From the NCBI GenBank assembly GCA_024583055.1, contig CP102145.1, positions 1,674,001-1,738,000 on the forward strand: DNA of 64,000 nt. Direction: 5' to 3'. The position numbers were made by a program, and so were the translations under genes. Shown piece after piece: positions 17,514 through 26,800 of this stretch. Numbering within the stretch: the first letter of the stretch is position 1; each line of letters starts with the position of its first letter. The notes beneath the pieces were generated by a model that was given only the letters and a program-made list of their open reading frames with translations, did not search any database and was not told the DNA's origin. The DNA comes from Streptococcus suis. GTDB lineage: Bacteria > Bacillota > Bacilli > Lactobacillales > Streptococcaceae.

Positions 17514-18371
17514 CAGTTCTTTCTCAAAACTCCCCGACCTTGCTTCTACTCTAATTTCTTCGAGTGTCAGTGGGTGGGTCAGGCTGAGGCGGGCTGCGTG
17601 GAGCATGAGGCGGGGAGCGCTGACTTTGCTATAGAGTGGGTCGCCAATGAGGGCATGACCGTGGTGGGCTAGGTGGACGCGGATTTGGTGGGTGCGTCCA
17701 GTTTCTAAGCGGCAGGAAATCAGGCTGTTCTTGCCGACTTTTTCCAGTTGTTTGACATAAGTGACAGCCTCCTGACCCTTGCGGTGATCGACCAATCGTT
17801 TCCTGCGATCATGACGGTCGCGCCCGATTTTGTCTGTAATGGTCCAACTCTCCTGCTTGAGATGACCTTGGCAGAGGGCTAGATAATCGCGATAGATGAC
17901 CTTATCCTCTAAGAGACGGTTGAGAATGGGCAGGATAAAGGGATTTTTGGCAAAAAGAATGGCTCCGCTGGTCTCCATATCCAGCCTGTGGACCACATAG
18001 CAGGTTTGACCGACATAAGCTGATACATGGTTGAGCAAGGCGATTTCCGTCGGCTCATTGCCGTGGGTCTTCATTCCTTCGGGCTTGTTAACGATAATCA
18101 GATGTTCATCTTGATAGAGCTCTTCGACCAAGTCTGCCTGTCCCATAGGAATCGTCTTTTCCGGATAATCTTCCTCATCAAAGGTCAATTCTAGCAGGTC
18201 ACCGGGAGCAATGGAACTCTGCCAGTTAACGGTTTGCCCATTGATGGTGACGTGTTTTTTGGTGCGGAGGAAGTGGCGGATTTTTCTGGGAATGAGAAAA
18301 TAATCTTCCAAGACTTCTTTGACAGTCAATTCTGGAAAGGCTTGGGGAATGCGAATGTCAATTTTCATCAT
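17502..18371 (-). CDS. RluA-family 23S rRNA/tRNA pseudouridine synthase
   Basis: 289 residues: an N-terminal S4-like RNA-binding region (about 15-75, VKEVLEDYFLIPRKIRHFL) and a pseudouridine synthase domain with the catalytic-Asp motif VVHRLDMETSGAIL near residue 125-138 and the RTHQIRVHLAHHGHALIGDP block. RluA/RluD-type enzymes isomerise specific uridines in rRNA; the exact target cannot be read from sequence. Its start overlaps the end of the ferredoxin-NADP reductase gene by 4 bp, implying translational coupling. Confidence 0.9.
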   Translation of the reverse strand: MMKIDIRIPQAFPELTVKEVLEDYFLIPRKIRHFLRTKKHVTINGQTVNWQSSIAPGDLLELTFDEEDYPEKTIPMGQADLVEELYQDEHLIIVNKPEGMKTHGNEPTEIALLNHVSAYVGQTCYVVHRLDMETSGAILFAKNPFILPILNRLLEDKVIYRDYLALCQGHLKQESWTITDKIGRDRHDRRKRLVDHRKGQEAVTYVKQLEKVGKNSLISCRLETGRTHQIRVHLAHHGHALIGDPLYSKVSAPRLMLHAARLSLTHPLTLEEIRVEARSGSFEKELKKS

Positions 18372-19336
18372 AGGCTGGTTGAGTGTTTTGGTTGCACTTT
18401 TTCGTTTGGATTGATGTAGTTCATGGCATTGTTGACGGCAGTCGGAGCCTCGCCAAAGCCTGTAGCAATCAGGTCAACCTTGCCTTCGTAGTAGCAACAA
18501 TCGCCGATAGCATAGACTCCGGCCTGCGAGGTTTCCTGTTTGCTGTTGACTAAAATGCGGTGACGATGCAGGTCTAATCCCCATTCTTTCAGGGTTCCGA
18601 CCGATGATTTGAAACCGTAGTTGACAAAGAGGTGGTCGAAGTTCAGGGTGAGCTGGTCCTCGCTCTTGACCTTGTCGAAACGAATAGCAGCAGCTCTGCC
18701 ATTTTCCCCAGAAAGTTCCTTAGGAACATAGGGAGTGTGGATGGCGACGCTAGACTTTTTCAGGTCCTCGACGCTGTGCTCTAGGGCACGGAAATTGTCG
18801 CGTCGGTGGACGATGCTGGTGGTTTTGGCGATTTTTTCAAAGGCCAGAGACCAGTCAACAGCGGAGTCGCCACCACCCAAGACAACGACATCCTTGTCTG
18901 CGTACTGCTGGATATTGGACACATGGTAATGGACGTTTTCATAGCTGTCAGCTCCGTCAATCTCCAGAGGACGGGGCTTGAAGGCGCCACCACCCATGGC
19001 GATGATGACCGACTTGGTCTGGTGGGTGTCCTTGTTGGTTGTCAAAGTGATGACTTCGCCCGGTTGGATAGCTGTCAGGGTTTCATTGAGGCAAATAGTG
19101 GTGTCAAATGGGGCTAATTGGGCTAGCAGGTTGTCCGTCAATTCTTGACCAGTCAGGCTTGGGAAGGCAGGAATGTCCAGGATGGATTTTTCAGGGTAGA
19201 GGATGGCGGGTTGTCCACCGAGTTGGGGTAGCGAATCAATCACTTTGACCTTGGCCTGGCGCAGATGGGCGTAGAAGGCAGCAAAGAGCCCAACAGGACC
19301 ACCGCCGATAATGGTAATGTCGTAGATTTCAGTCAT
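18368..19336 (-). CDS. Ferredoxin-NADP(+) reductase, thioredoxin-reductase-like (YumC type)
   Basis: 322 residues. The FAD-binding motif TIIGGGPVGLFAAFYA is at the N-terminus, the NADPH motif VVVLGGGDSAVDWSLAF is near residue 150, and GVYAIGDCCYYEGKVDLIATGF is near the C-terminus. The CxxC pair of true thioredoxin reductases is missing, which assigns it to the ferredoxin (flavodoxin)-NADP reductase type 2 group. It is the first gene of the fnr-rluA pair. The start is supported by GGAAAAGAC upstream. Confidence 0.88.
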   Translation of the reverse strand: MTEIYDITIIGGGPVGLFAAFYAHLRQAKVKVIDSLPQLGGQPAILYPEKSILDIPAFPSLTGQELTDNLLAQLAPFDTTICLNETLTAIQPGEVITLTTNKDTHQTKSVIIAMGGGAFKPRPLEIDGADSYENVHYHVSNIQQYADKDVVVLGGGDSAVDWSLAFEKIAKTTSIVHRRDNFRALEHSVEDLKKSSVAIHTPYVPKELSGENGRAAAIRFDKVKSEDQLTLNFDHLFVNYGFKSSVGTLKEWGLDLHRHRILVNSKQETSQAGVYAIGDCCYYEGKVDLIATGFGEAPTAVNNAMNYINPNEKVQPKHSTSL

Positions 19337-19458
19337 AGTCTTTTCCTTATCAATAGAGAATAGTCCTATTCTACCATATTTTCAGTCCTAAGACCGATTT
19401 TATGGGCTGTCACAGTTCAACCAAAGGATTGGTAGCTGAAAAATTCGGGCCGATATAG

Positions 19459-19464
19459 TATAAT
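19459..19464 (+). promoter_or_regulatory. -10 box upstream of pbp2A
   Basis: TATAAT 30 bp before the pbp2A ATG, in the divergent space with fnr. No strong -35 is seen. Confidence 0.5.
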
Positions 19465-19493
19465 AGTCCAAAACTAGAGAAAGAGGAGGGGGC

Positions 19494-21797
19494 ATGGACA
19501 AGGACGATTTGCAGTTTGAGCCCATTGAAGTGCCAGAGGATTTCGAGTCTCTGGACCAGACCAAGGCCTATACTAGCGACCAATTTACAAGCGCAGAGTC
19601 TGACATGGGAGAAACGAAAAACATAGACCTACCAGGTTTAGAAAGTGGGAAGAAAACCAGATTTAGCCGTCGCTCAGCCCGAGGCAGTCGTGACAGGTCC
19701 GATAAACCTAAAAAGGAAAGTCGGATTCCAGAGCCTGCTCGCAAATTTTGGCGCCGTTACCAGCTGACTAAAATTCTTCTGATTATCCTGGGTGTTTTGA
19801 TACTGACGGTGGGAGGCTATCTCTTCTTCCTAGCCAAGACCGCAAATGTTGGCGATTTGCAGGAGGCCCTCAAGGCCAAGACGGTTATCTATGACAAGGA
19901 CGGTGTGGAAGCTGGTACCCTGTCGGGGCAGAAAGGAACCTATGTGGAGCTGGATGCCATTTCGGATAATTTGGAAAATGCCGTCATCGCTACGGAAGAC
20001 AGGACTTTTTATGAAAATTCTGGTATCAACTACAAGCGGACCCTGCTGGCCTTCCTCACCTTGGGCCGGTCTGGGGGTGGTTCGACCATTACCCAGCAGT
20101 TGGCCAAAAATGCCTTCCTGACTCAGGACCAGACCATTAGCCGGAAGGCGAGGGAGTATTTCCTGGCCCTTGAAATCAATAAAAAATATAGCAAGCAGGA
20201 AATCCTGACCATGTACCTCAACAATGCCTATTTTGGCAACGGGGTCTGGGGGATTCAGGATGCTAGTCTCAAGTATTTTGGGGTTAATGCTAGCGATTTG
20301 AGTCTGGAGCAATCGGCTGTTTTAGCCGGCATGCTCAAGGGGCCTGAGATTTACAATCCTTATTATTCCATTGAAAATGCGACCAATCGCCGTAATACTA
20401 TTTTGCAGGTCATGGTGGATGCCCAGTTTATTGATCAGGCAACTGCTGATGCAGGAATGCAGGTGGACGTGGGCAGTCAGCTCTACGATGCTTATGCGGG
20501 CAAGGCTAGCAACTATGCCTATCCCTCTTATTTTGATGCGGTTATTGCAGAGGCTATTGACCGATATGGATTGAAAGAAAGTGACATTATCAACAACGGC
20601 TACCGGATTTATACGGAGATGGATCAGACCTCTCAGGCCAATCTCCAAGTGATTTTTAATGACGAGAGTCTCTTCCCGCAGTCTGCCTATGATAGTTCTT
20701 ATGCTCAGGGGGCAAGCGTGGCCCTGGATCCGTCTACAGGTGGCGTTCGAGCGCTGGTTGGGCGGGTTAATTCATCCGAAGATTATGCCTTCCGTAACTT
20801 CAATTTCGCGACCCAGGCCAAGAGAAGTCCGGGTTCGACCATCAAGCCCTTGGTTGCCTATGCTCCGGCAGTGTCGGCAGGCTGGGAAATTGATAAAGAG
20901 CTGGACAACCACACGACGACCTACGGGACCTATACCTTGCAGAATAATGACCTGTCTACATCGGAATCTATTCCCATGTACCAATCCTTAGCCCTGTCTT
21001 ACAATTTGCCTGTAGCATCCATTGTCGACACCTTGGGGATTGACACCGCCTTTGAATACGGGAAAAAATTTGGCCTGAACATGAATAAGGTTGAAAAGGT
21101 ACTGGGAGTGGCTATAGGATCTGGAGTGGAGACCAATGCCCTGCAAATGGCCCAGGCCTATGGCGCCTTTGCCAACCATGGGACCATGAAGGATGCTCAT
21201 CTGATTAGCCGTATTGAAACGGCCAATGGCAAGGTCATCGTGGACCACCGTTCTCAGTCGACCAAGGTGATCGATAAGTCAGTGGCAGACAAGATGACCT
21301 CTATGATGCTGGGAACTTTTACCAACGGTACAGGGGTCAATGCGGATGTCTACGGCTACAATCTAGCCGGAAAGACGGGGACGACCGAGACCAACTTTGA
21401 TGTCTCTCTTATCAATGACCAGTGGATTATCGCCTATACACCTGACTTGGTTATCAGCCAGTGGGTTGGTTTTGAAAAGACTGACGAGACCCACTATATC
21501 GATGCCAATAATTCCTGGAAGGCGCCTGTGCTCTTCCAAACAGTTGCGGCCAATCTCTTGAGTCAGACCAGCGGGACACCATTTACAGTGGACAATGCTT
21601 ACGCCATGAATGGCATTGTGCCTATCAATCAAGTGGAGACAGGACCGACAGAGCCGGTCATCAGCCCAGAGCAAATCCAGGAAATCAGTGACCGAGCAAG
21701 ACAGCTTCTAGAAGAAACCAAGCAACAAATCATTGATGCCCAGCTACCTGAGCGAGCACGCACCCTCATAGACAATATAAGAAGTTGGTTTGAGTAG
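19494..21797 (+). CDS. pbp2A: Class A penicillin-binding protein 2A
   Basis: 767 residues. A long charged cytoplasmic N-terminus (1-85) precedes one membrane anchor (about 89-113). The glycosyltransferase domain follows with VIATEDRTFYENSGINYKRT, then GGSTITQQLAKNAFLT and ALEINKKYSKQEILTMYLN. The transpeptidase domain has the active-site SxxK as S448TIK451 in RSPGSTIKP, then SYN near residue 502 and K627TG in AGKTGTTETN. It polymerises and cross-links peptidoglycan outside the membrane and binds beta-lactams. A GAGGAGGGG ribosome site precedes ATG. rpmG follows by 49 bp. Confidence 0.95.
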   Translation: MDKDDLQFEPIEVPEDFESLDQTKAYTSDQFTSAESDMGETKNIDLPGLESGKKTRFSRRSARGSRDRSDKPKKESRIPEPARKFWRRYQLTKILLIILGVLILTVGGYLFFLAKTANVGDLQEALKAKTVIYDKDGVEAGTLSGQKGTYVELDAISDNLENAVIATEDRTFYENSGINYKRTLLAFLTLGRSGGGSTITQQLAKNAFLTQDQTISRKAREYFLALEINKKYSKQEILTMYLNNAYFGNGVWGIQDASLKYFGVNASDLSLEQSAVLAGMLKGPEIYNPYYSIENATNRRNTILQVMVDAQFIDQATADAGMQVDVGSQLYDAYAGKASNYAYPSYFDAVIAEAIDRYGLKESDIINNGYRIYTEMDQTSQANLQVIFNDESLFPQSAYDSSYAQGASVALDPSTGGVRALVGRVNSSEDYAFRNFNFATQAKRSPGSTIKPLVAYAPAVSAGWEIDKELDNHTTTYGTYTLQNNDLSTSESIPMYQSLALSYNLPVASIVDTLGIDTAFEYGKKFGLNMNKVEKVLGVAIGSGVETNALQMAQAYGAFANHGTMKDAHLISRIETANGKVIVDHRSQSTKVIDKSVADKMTSMMLGTFTNGTGVNADVYGYNLAGKTGTTETNFDVSLINDQWIIAYTPDLVISQWVGFEKTDETHYIDANNSWKAPVLFQTVAANLLSQTSGTPFTVDNAYAMNGIVPINQVETGPTEPVISPEQIQEISDRARQLLEETKQQIIDAQLPERARTLIDNIRSWFE

Positions 21798-21846
21798 TTG
21801 TCAAATGAACTAAAACATGATAAAATAAGGTTTATTGGAGGGCTAT

Positions 21847-21999
21847 ATGGCACTAAAAAAAGCAAGCTTAGCCTGTACAGTTTGTGGATCTCGTAACTAT
21901 TCTATTTCCCTATCGAGCAATCCCAAGCCAACACGGTTAGAAGTAAATAAATTTTGTAAACACTGTGGTCAGTACACGGTCCACAAGGAAACTAGATAG
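21847..21999 (+). CDS. rpmG: 50S ribosomal protein L33
   Basis: A 50-residue protein beginning [18 protein letters not shown] and ending [14 protein letters not shown]. The two CxxC pairs (CTVC, CKHC) mark the zinc-binding form of L33. A GGAG ribosome site lies upstream. It is followed 9 bp later by secE, as in other streptococci, where rpmG-secE-nusG form a cluster. Confidence 0.95.
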   Translation: MALKKASLACTVCGSRNYSISLSSNPKPTRLEVNKFCKHCGQYTVHKETR

Positions 22000-22008
22000 G
22001 AGTAGCAG

Positions 22009-22185
22009 GTGAAATTCGTCGCAGATATTTTCCGTATTTTAAAAGACACTGCCTGGCCAACGCGCAAGCAGAGTTGGAAAGATTTCTTCTCAGTCGTAGA
22101 ATACACAGCCTTCTTCGTGGTACTTGTGTATCTATTTGACCTCATTTTGTCCAAGGGCTTGATGAGCTTGATCAATCTTTTCTAG
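22009..22185 (+). CDS. secE: Preprotein translocase subunit SecE
   Basis: 58 residues from a GTG start with GGAGTAGCAG upstream: (M)KFVADIFRILKDTAWPTRKQ, the SecE family motif, followed by a single C-terminal membrane segment (about 30-54). It clamps SecY in the SecYEG channel. It lies between rpmG and nusG. Confidence 0.95.
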   Translation: MKFVADIFRILKDTAWPTRKQSWKDFFSVVEYTAFFVVLVYLFDLILSKGLMSLINLF

Positions 22186-22193
22186 TAAAATAC

Positions 22194-22223
22194 TTGCCAT
22201 TTGTAAAATGGAAGTGGTATAAT
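22194..22223 (+). promoter_or_regulatory. nusG promoter
   Basis: TTGCCA, an 18-bp spacer and TGGTATAAT (extended -10). The predicted start near 22230 lies immediately before a terminator hairpin. Confidence 0.7.
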
Positions 22224-22234
22224 AAAGAAAAGCG

Positions 22235-22254
22235 AAAGCCTTCGGGCTTTTTTT
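22235..22254 (+). terminator. Terminator between secE and nusG
   Basis: AAAGCC-ttcg-GGCTTT plus further T. It terminates the rpmG-secE transcript but sits at the extreme 5' end of the nusG transcript, so it becomes a 5' stem-loop there. Confidence 0.75.
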
Positions 22255-22292
22255 AGCGTCTTCAATACAGCTTTCAAAAGAAAGGAACGACT

Positions 22293-22829
22293 ATGTACGA
22301 TAGTTTTGATAAAGGCTGGTTTGTTCTACAAACCTATTCAGGATACGAGAACAAGGTAAAAGAAAACCTTCTTCAACGTGCACATACCTACAATATGTTG
22401 GAAAACATCTTGCGCGTGGAAATCCCAACCCAGACGGTTCAGGTAGAAAAGAACGGCGAAAAGAAAGAAGTGGAAGAAAACCGCTTCCCAGGTTATGTCT
22501 TGGTAGAGATGGTCATGACTGACGAGGCTTGGTTCGTGGTTCGTAATACGCCAAACGTTACAGGTTTCGTGGGTTCTCACGGTAACCGTTCCAAACCAAC
22601 TCCACTCTTGGAAGAAGAAATCCGCCAAATCCTGGTATCTATGGGACAAACAGTCCAAGGAGATATCGATGTCAAGGTGGGCGACACAGTCCGCATCATT
22701 GACGGTGCCTTCACAGACTGCACTGGTAAAATCACTGAAATCGATAATAACAAGGTTAAGATGGTTATCTCCATGTTTGGTAATGATACCATTGCAGAAG
22801 TAAATTTGAGCCAGATTGCAGAATTATAA
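22293..22829 (+). CDS. nusG: Transcription termination/antitermination protein NusG
   Basis: 178 residues: an NGN domain (1-115, FDKGWFVLQTYSGYENKVKE, RFPGYVLVEMVM, NVTGFVG) and a C-terminal KOW domain (about 125-178, VKVGDTVRIIDGAFTDCTGK). It binds RNA polymerase and couples it to Rho or the ribosome. AAAGGAA precedes ATG. It is transcribed from its own promoter behind secE. Confidence 0.97.
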   Translation: MYDSFDKGWFVLQTYSGYENKVKENLLQRAHTYNMLENILRVEIPTQTVQVEKNGEKKEVEENRFPGYVLVEMVMTDEAWFVVRNTPNVTGFVGSHGNRSKPTPLLEEEIRQILVSMGQTVQGDIDVKVGDTVRIIDGAFTDCTGKITEIDNNKVKMVISMFGNDTIAEVNLSQIAEL

Positions 22830-22837
22830 TATCCATC

Positions 22838-22870
22838 AGACAGAACAGTCAACAACTGTTTTGTCTTTTT
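22838..22870 (+). terminator. Terminator after nusG
   Basis: Twelve-bp stem AGACAGAACAGT / ACTGTTTTGTCT (one G-T pair) followed by a T run. Confidence 0.85.
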
Positions 22871-22883
22871 TATCAAAAAATAC

Positions 22884-22923
22884 TTGACTGGTTAACTACT
22901 TTGTGTTATAGTTAACTGGTTAA
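22884..22923 (+). promoter_or_regulatory. adcAII-htpS promoter with two AdcR zinc-repressor boxes
   Basis: The promoter is TTGACT, a 17-bp spacer and TATAGT (22907-22912) with an upstream TG. TTAACTGGTTAA (22912-22923) is a perfect AdcR box (TTAACYRGTTAA), overlapping the last base of the -10. A second copy with one mismatch, TTGACTGGTTAA (22884-22895), covers the -35. Zinc-loaded AdcR would block polymerase at both. Confidence 0.88.
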
Positions 22924-22944
22924 CTAAAAACAAGGAGAAATCTA

Positions 22945-23859
22945 ATGAAGTGGATGAAATATCTCTTTTTATCACTCATGCTACTAGTCCTCCCGGCCTG
23001 TGGCCAGCAGAGCCAGTCTAGCCAAGTCCAATCTGGCCTGCGGATTGTGACTTCCTTTTACCCAATTTATTCACTGGTTAAGGAAATTTCTGGTGACTAC
23101 AATGACATTCGTATGATTGGCTCCAGAAATGGGATTCATTCCTATGAGCCCTCGCCAGCAGATGTCAAGGGAATATACGACGCAGATGTCTTAATCTACC
23201 ATTCTAAGATTTTGGAGTCCTGGGCCGGTCGCCTGGAGCCGAATGTGCAAGGTTCCAAGGTCAAGGTCCTGGAGGCCTCCAGTGGTTTAGAGCTACAGCG
23301 AGTTCCTGGTCTGGAGGATGTGGAGGTGACAGAGGGCATGGACGAGGCCAGTCTCTACGACCCCCATACCTGGTTGGACCCAGTTCTGGTGGGGCAGGAG
23401 GCGGTCTTGATTGGTAATTTACTGGCTGAGGCAGACCCTGAGCGGGCTAGTTACTACAACGAAAATGCCAGCAAGCTCCAGCAGCAATACCAGGATTTGG
23501 CAGACAAGTACAAGCCTATCTTTGAAAAAACAAAATCCAAGACCTTCGTCACCCAGCACACAGCCTTTTCCTATACGGCTAAGCGCTACGGCCTCCAGCA
23601 ACTGGGCATAGCTGGTGTGTCAGAGGAAGAGCCTAATCCACGACAATTGGCAGAAATCAAGGAATTTGTCGATACCTACGATGTCAAAACCATTTTTGTG
23701 GAAAAGGGCAAGTCAGACAAGCTGGCCCAGACCTTGAAGAGCTCCACAGGTGTTGACCTGAAAATCTTGGACCCACTTGAGGCAGATCCAGAAAACAATC
23801 TAACCTATCTGGAAAATCTAGATGCCGTCTTAGACACCCTCGCCAAGGAATTACAGTAA
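22945..23859 (+). CDS. adcAII: Zinc-binding lipoprotein AdcAII/Lmb
   Basis: 304 residues of the cluster A-I metal-binding receptor family. A lipoprotein signal ends in LPAC with Cys19. Candidate zinc ligands are the His of GIHSYEPSPAD, the His of DPHTWLDP, and the His of FVTQHTAFSY, followed by an acidic C-terminal site. It lacks the long His-rich loop of AdcA, as in AdcAII/Lmb, which also binds laminin in some streptococci. It delivers zinc to the Adc ABC transporter encoded elsewhere. It is followed 10 bp later by the histidine-triad gene, the usual adcAII-pht pair, and AdcR boxes precede it. Confidence 0.92.
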   Translation: MKWMKYLFLSLMLLVLPACGQQSQSSQVQSGLRIVTSFYPIYSLVKEISGDYNDIRMIGSRNGIHSYEPSPADVKGIYDADVLIYHSKILESWAGRLEPNVQGSKVKVLEASSGLELQRVPGLEDVEVTEGMDEASLYDPHTWLDPVLVGQEAVLIGNLLAEADPERASYYNENASKLQQQYQDLADKYKPIFEKTKSKTFVTQHTAFSYTAKRYGLQQLGIAGVSEEEPNPRQLAEIKEFVDTYDVKTIFVEKGKSDKLAQTLKSSTGVDLKILDPLEADPENNLTYLENLDAVLDTLAKELQ

Positions 23860-23869
23860 AGGAGAAAAC

Positions 23870-26800
23870 ATGAAAAACAAGAAATTAGTTGGTTCAGTGG
23901 CCGCCCTGGTTCTGGGCATGAGCATTTGTAGCTACCAGTTGGGACGTTACCAAGCCACGGAAGACAGCAAGAACCGAGTAGCCTACATCGAAGACAGCCA
24001 GACAGAAAAGAGTATGCTGGCTGAACAGTTGACGCCAGAGGAAGTTTCTGCCAAGGAAAATATCGACGCCGAGCAGATTGTGGTCAAAATCACCGACCAG
24101 GGCTATGTGACTTCCCACGGTGACCATTTCCATTACTACAATGGCAAGGTGCCCTTCGACGCGATTTTCAGCGAAGAGCTGATTATGACCGACCCAGCCT
24201 ATGTCCTCCAAGACAGCCACATTGTCAATGAAGTCCAGGATGGCTATGTGATTAAGGTGGATGGCCAGTATTACCTCTATCTCAAAGATAAAAAGCAGCA
24301 GAAAAATGTGCGAACCAAGGAGGAAGTTCAGAGACAGAAGGGTGTATCCTCTTCGGACAAGACCTATCAGGAGGCTGGTAGCGGCCGGACAGCAGATGGT
24401 CGCTATAAGACCGATGACGGCTATGTCTTCAACCCTACTGATGTGATTGAGGACACGGGAGACGGCTTCATCGTGCCTCACGGTAGCCACTTCCATTTTA
24501 TTCCTAAGAAGGACTTGTCTCCGTCCGAGTTACAGGCAGCCCAGGCCCATATTGATGGCAAGTCCTCAAACAAGGGTCAGTCGACCAAGGCCACTTACCC
24601 GTCTCAGGGCCAGACTGGCTCGACCTCCCTTTCAAGCCACTCAGGTCAAGACTTGAACAGCCTCTTGGCCCAGCTGGATGCTACACCGCTCTCCCAGCGC
24701 CATGTAGAGGCCGACGGTCTGGTCTTTGACCCACGCATGATTAGCAAAAAGACCGCTGCCGGCGTCATCATCCCCCACGGCGACCACTATCATTTCATCC
24801 CTTACAGCCAGATGTCGCCACTGGAGGCTCAGATTGCTCGGATGATTGGGGAAAATAGCAGAGCAGGCTCAGGGCATACAGCTACCCATCCGACGCGGAC
24901 TGACTATCCGACAGGCACAACCCAGCCAGCCACACCAGCCAAGCCCCCTCATCAAGCCCAGCTAAGTCCTGCACCAAAACCAGGTCCTACTGATTCCCAA
25001 GCCACTAACCAGCCATTTGTTACCTATCTAGGTCGCCGCATCCCTGCCTACGGCAAGGGTTTGGATGGCAAGGTCTATTTCACCAGCGACGGCTACACCT
25101 TCAGCAAGGCCAGCATCACATCTGTTGATGACCAGGGCTTGATTGGTAGCCACGGCGACCATTTCCACTATATCGGCTTTGGCGAATTAGAAGACTTTGA
25201 AATCAAGCAAGTCGAAGAATGGGTTCGGGAAAAGCAAGGCTTGACAGGAAATGCTAAGCCTGCTAATAAACCAGCCACTCCAAAACCAAGTCAGCCGACG
25301 GCGCCGACACTTCCAGTCCTGCCAAGCCAACCAGCTCTTCCTGAACAACCGACTCAACCAAGTCCAGTTGATACGAGCGTAAACAAACCAGTCTTTGATC
25401 CGCAAGCCGTGACTGGCAAGCAGCTTGAGGCAGGCAAGGTCTTCTACCAAGTTCAGCTGGACGGCAAAAGCTACCGTTACAGCCGAGATGAATTGGACTT
25501 GATGAAGATTTCCTTTGCAGAATTGCGCCTGATGGAACTGGACAAGGACTACCGCTTTGATACGGCTCCACAGGTTGCTGGAGATTTGGCACCAGCTATG
25601 CACGTCAGCATTGACAAGATTCCAATGAAGGGAGCCAACGCGACCTACGATACAGGCGAGTCCTTTGTCATTCCCCATATCGACCATATCCACATCCTGC
25701 CTTACAGCTGGCTGAGCAAGGAGCAGATTGCGACCATTCGCTACATTATGCAGCACCCAGAGGTTCGTCCTGCAGCTTGGACCACAGCAGGTCATGGCGA
25801 TGATATTATGGATCCAAATGCCCTGACACCGATTGCCAATGCGACCGACCAGGCTCAGCGTACCGGCCTGAAAAACTGGCAGATTATCCACACGGCTGAG
25901 GAAGTGGCAGCAGCACGCGCCCAGGGCCGCTTTGCTACCAACGACGGCTATATCTTTACCCCAGAGGACGTCCTGGATCCGGCCAGCTTTATCTTCAGCG
26001 ACGCCTTCAGCCTGCCACGGGCGACCGGTGGTTCCCTCCGATCTATCACCAAAAAAGAGCTGTCAGACAAGGAGTTGGCGGCAGTCCAGGCTCTCTTGGA
26101 CCAGCGTGATGCAGAAATACTGGCTAAAAATGTTACACCGATTGAAAAACGTGAAGGGTTGAAAAACTGGCAGATTGTTCACTCTGCAACAGAACTGGCT
26201 GAAGCTAAGTCTGCAGGGAAATACACAACAAAAGATGGCTATATTTTTGATCCAGCAGACCTATTAGATCCCAAAGTGAAAATAGGTACGGATAACTATC
26301 GCATCCCACGTGTAATTACAGATGGTTACCGTCGGATTAACAAGAGTGATTTGAATTACTTAAGCGAGCTAATCCCAGCAGAGGCTATGGTGGCTCAACG
26401 TGAGAAATCTAATTCTAGTTCACCGTCAACACCTGTACCAACTGAAACAGAAGCAAGTGCAGGCGAGACAACAAGGCCAGAACAGCCGCAAGTTGCCAAA
26501 GAAACAGCAGAGGAAATTTACAACCGAGTTGAAGCGAAGAAAGTCGTTCCTTTCGAAGCACTGACCTACAATGCTGGCTATGCGACCGAAGTACGCAACG
26601 GGACTCTGGTAATTCCGCATCAAGATCACTATCACTATGTATCCTTTAAATGGTTTGACCAAGGTAGTGCAAGAAGTCCTGAAGGGTATAGTCTAGAAGA
26701 TTTCCTAGCAACGGTTAAATACTACATGACTAATCCACAAGAACGCCCAGTTTCAGACGATGGCTGGGGAGTATTTACACCAAATACACCATCTGAATCG

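Noticed and set aside
24100..26650. Repeated triad segments considered as a tandem repeat or CRISPR-like array
   Set aside because: The repeats are in-frame protein modules (HxxHxH) with irregular spacing. No short direct repeats with uniform spacers exist anywhere in the window.
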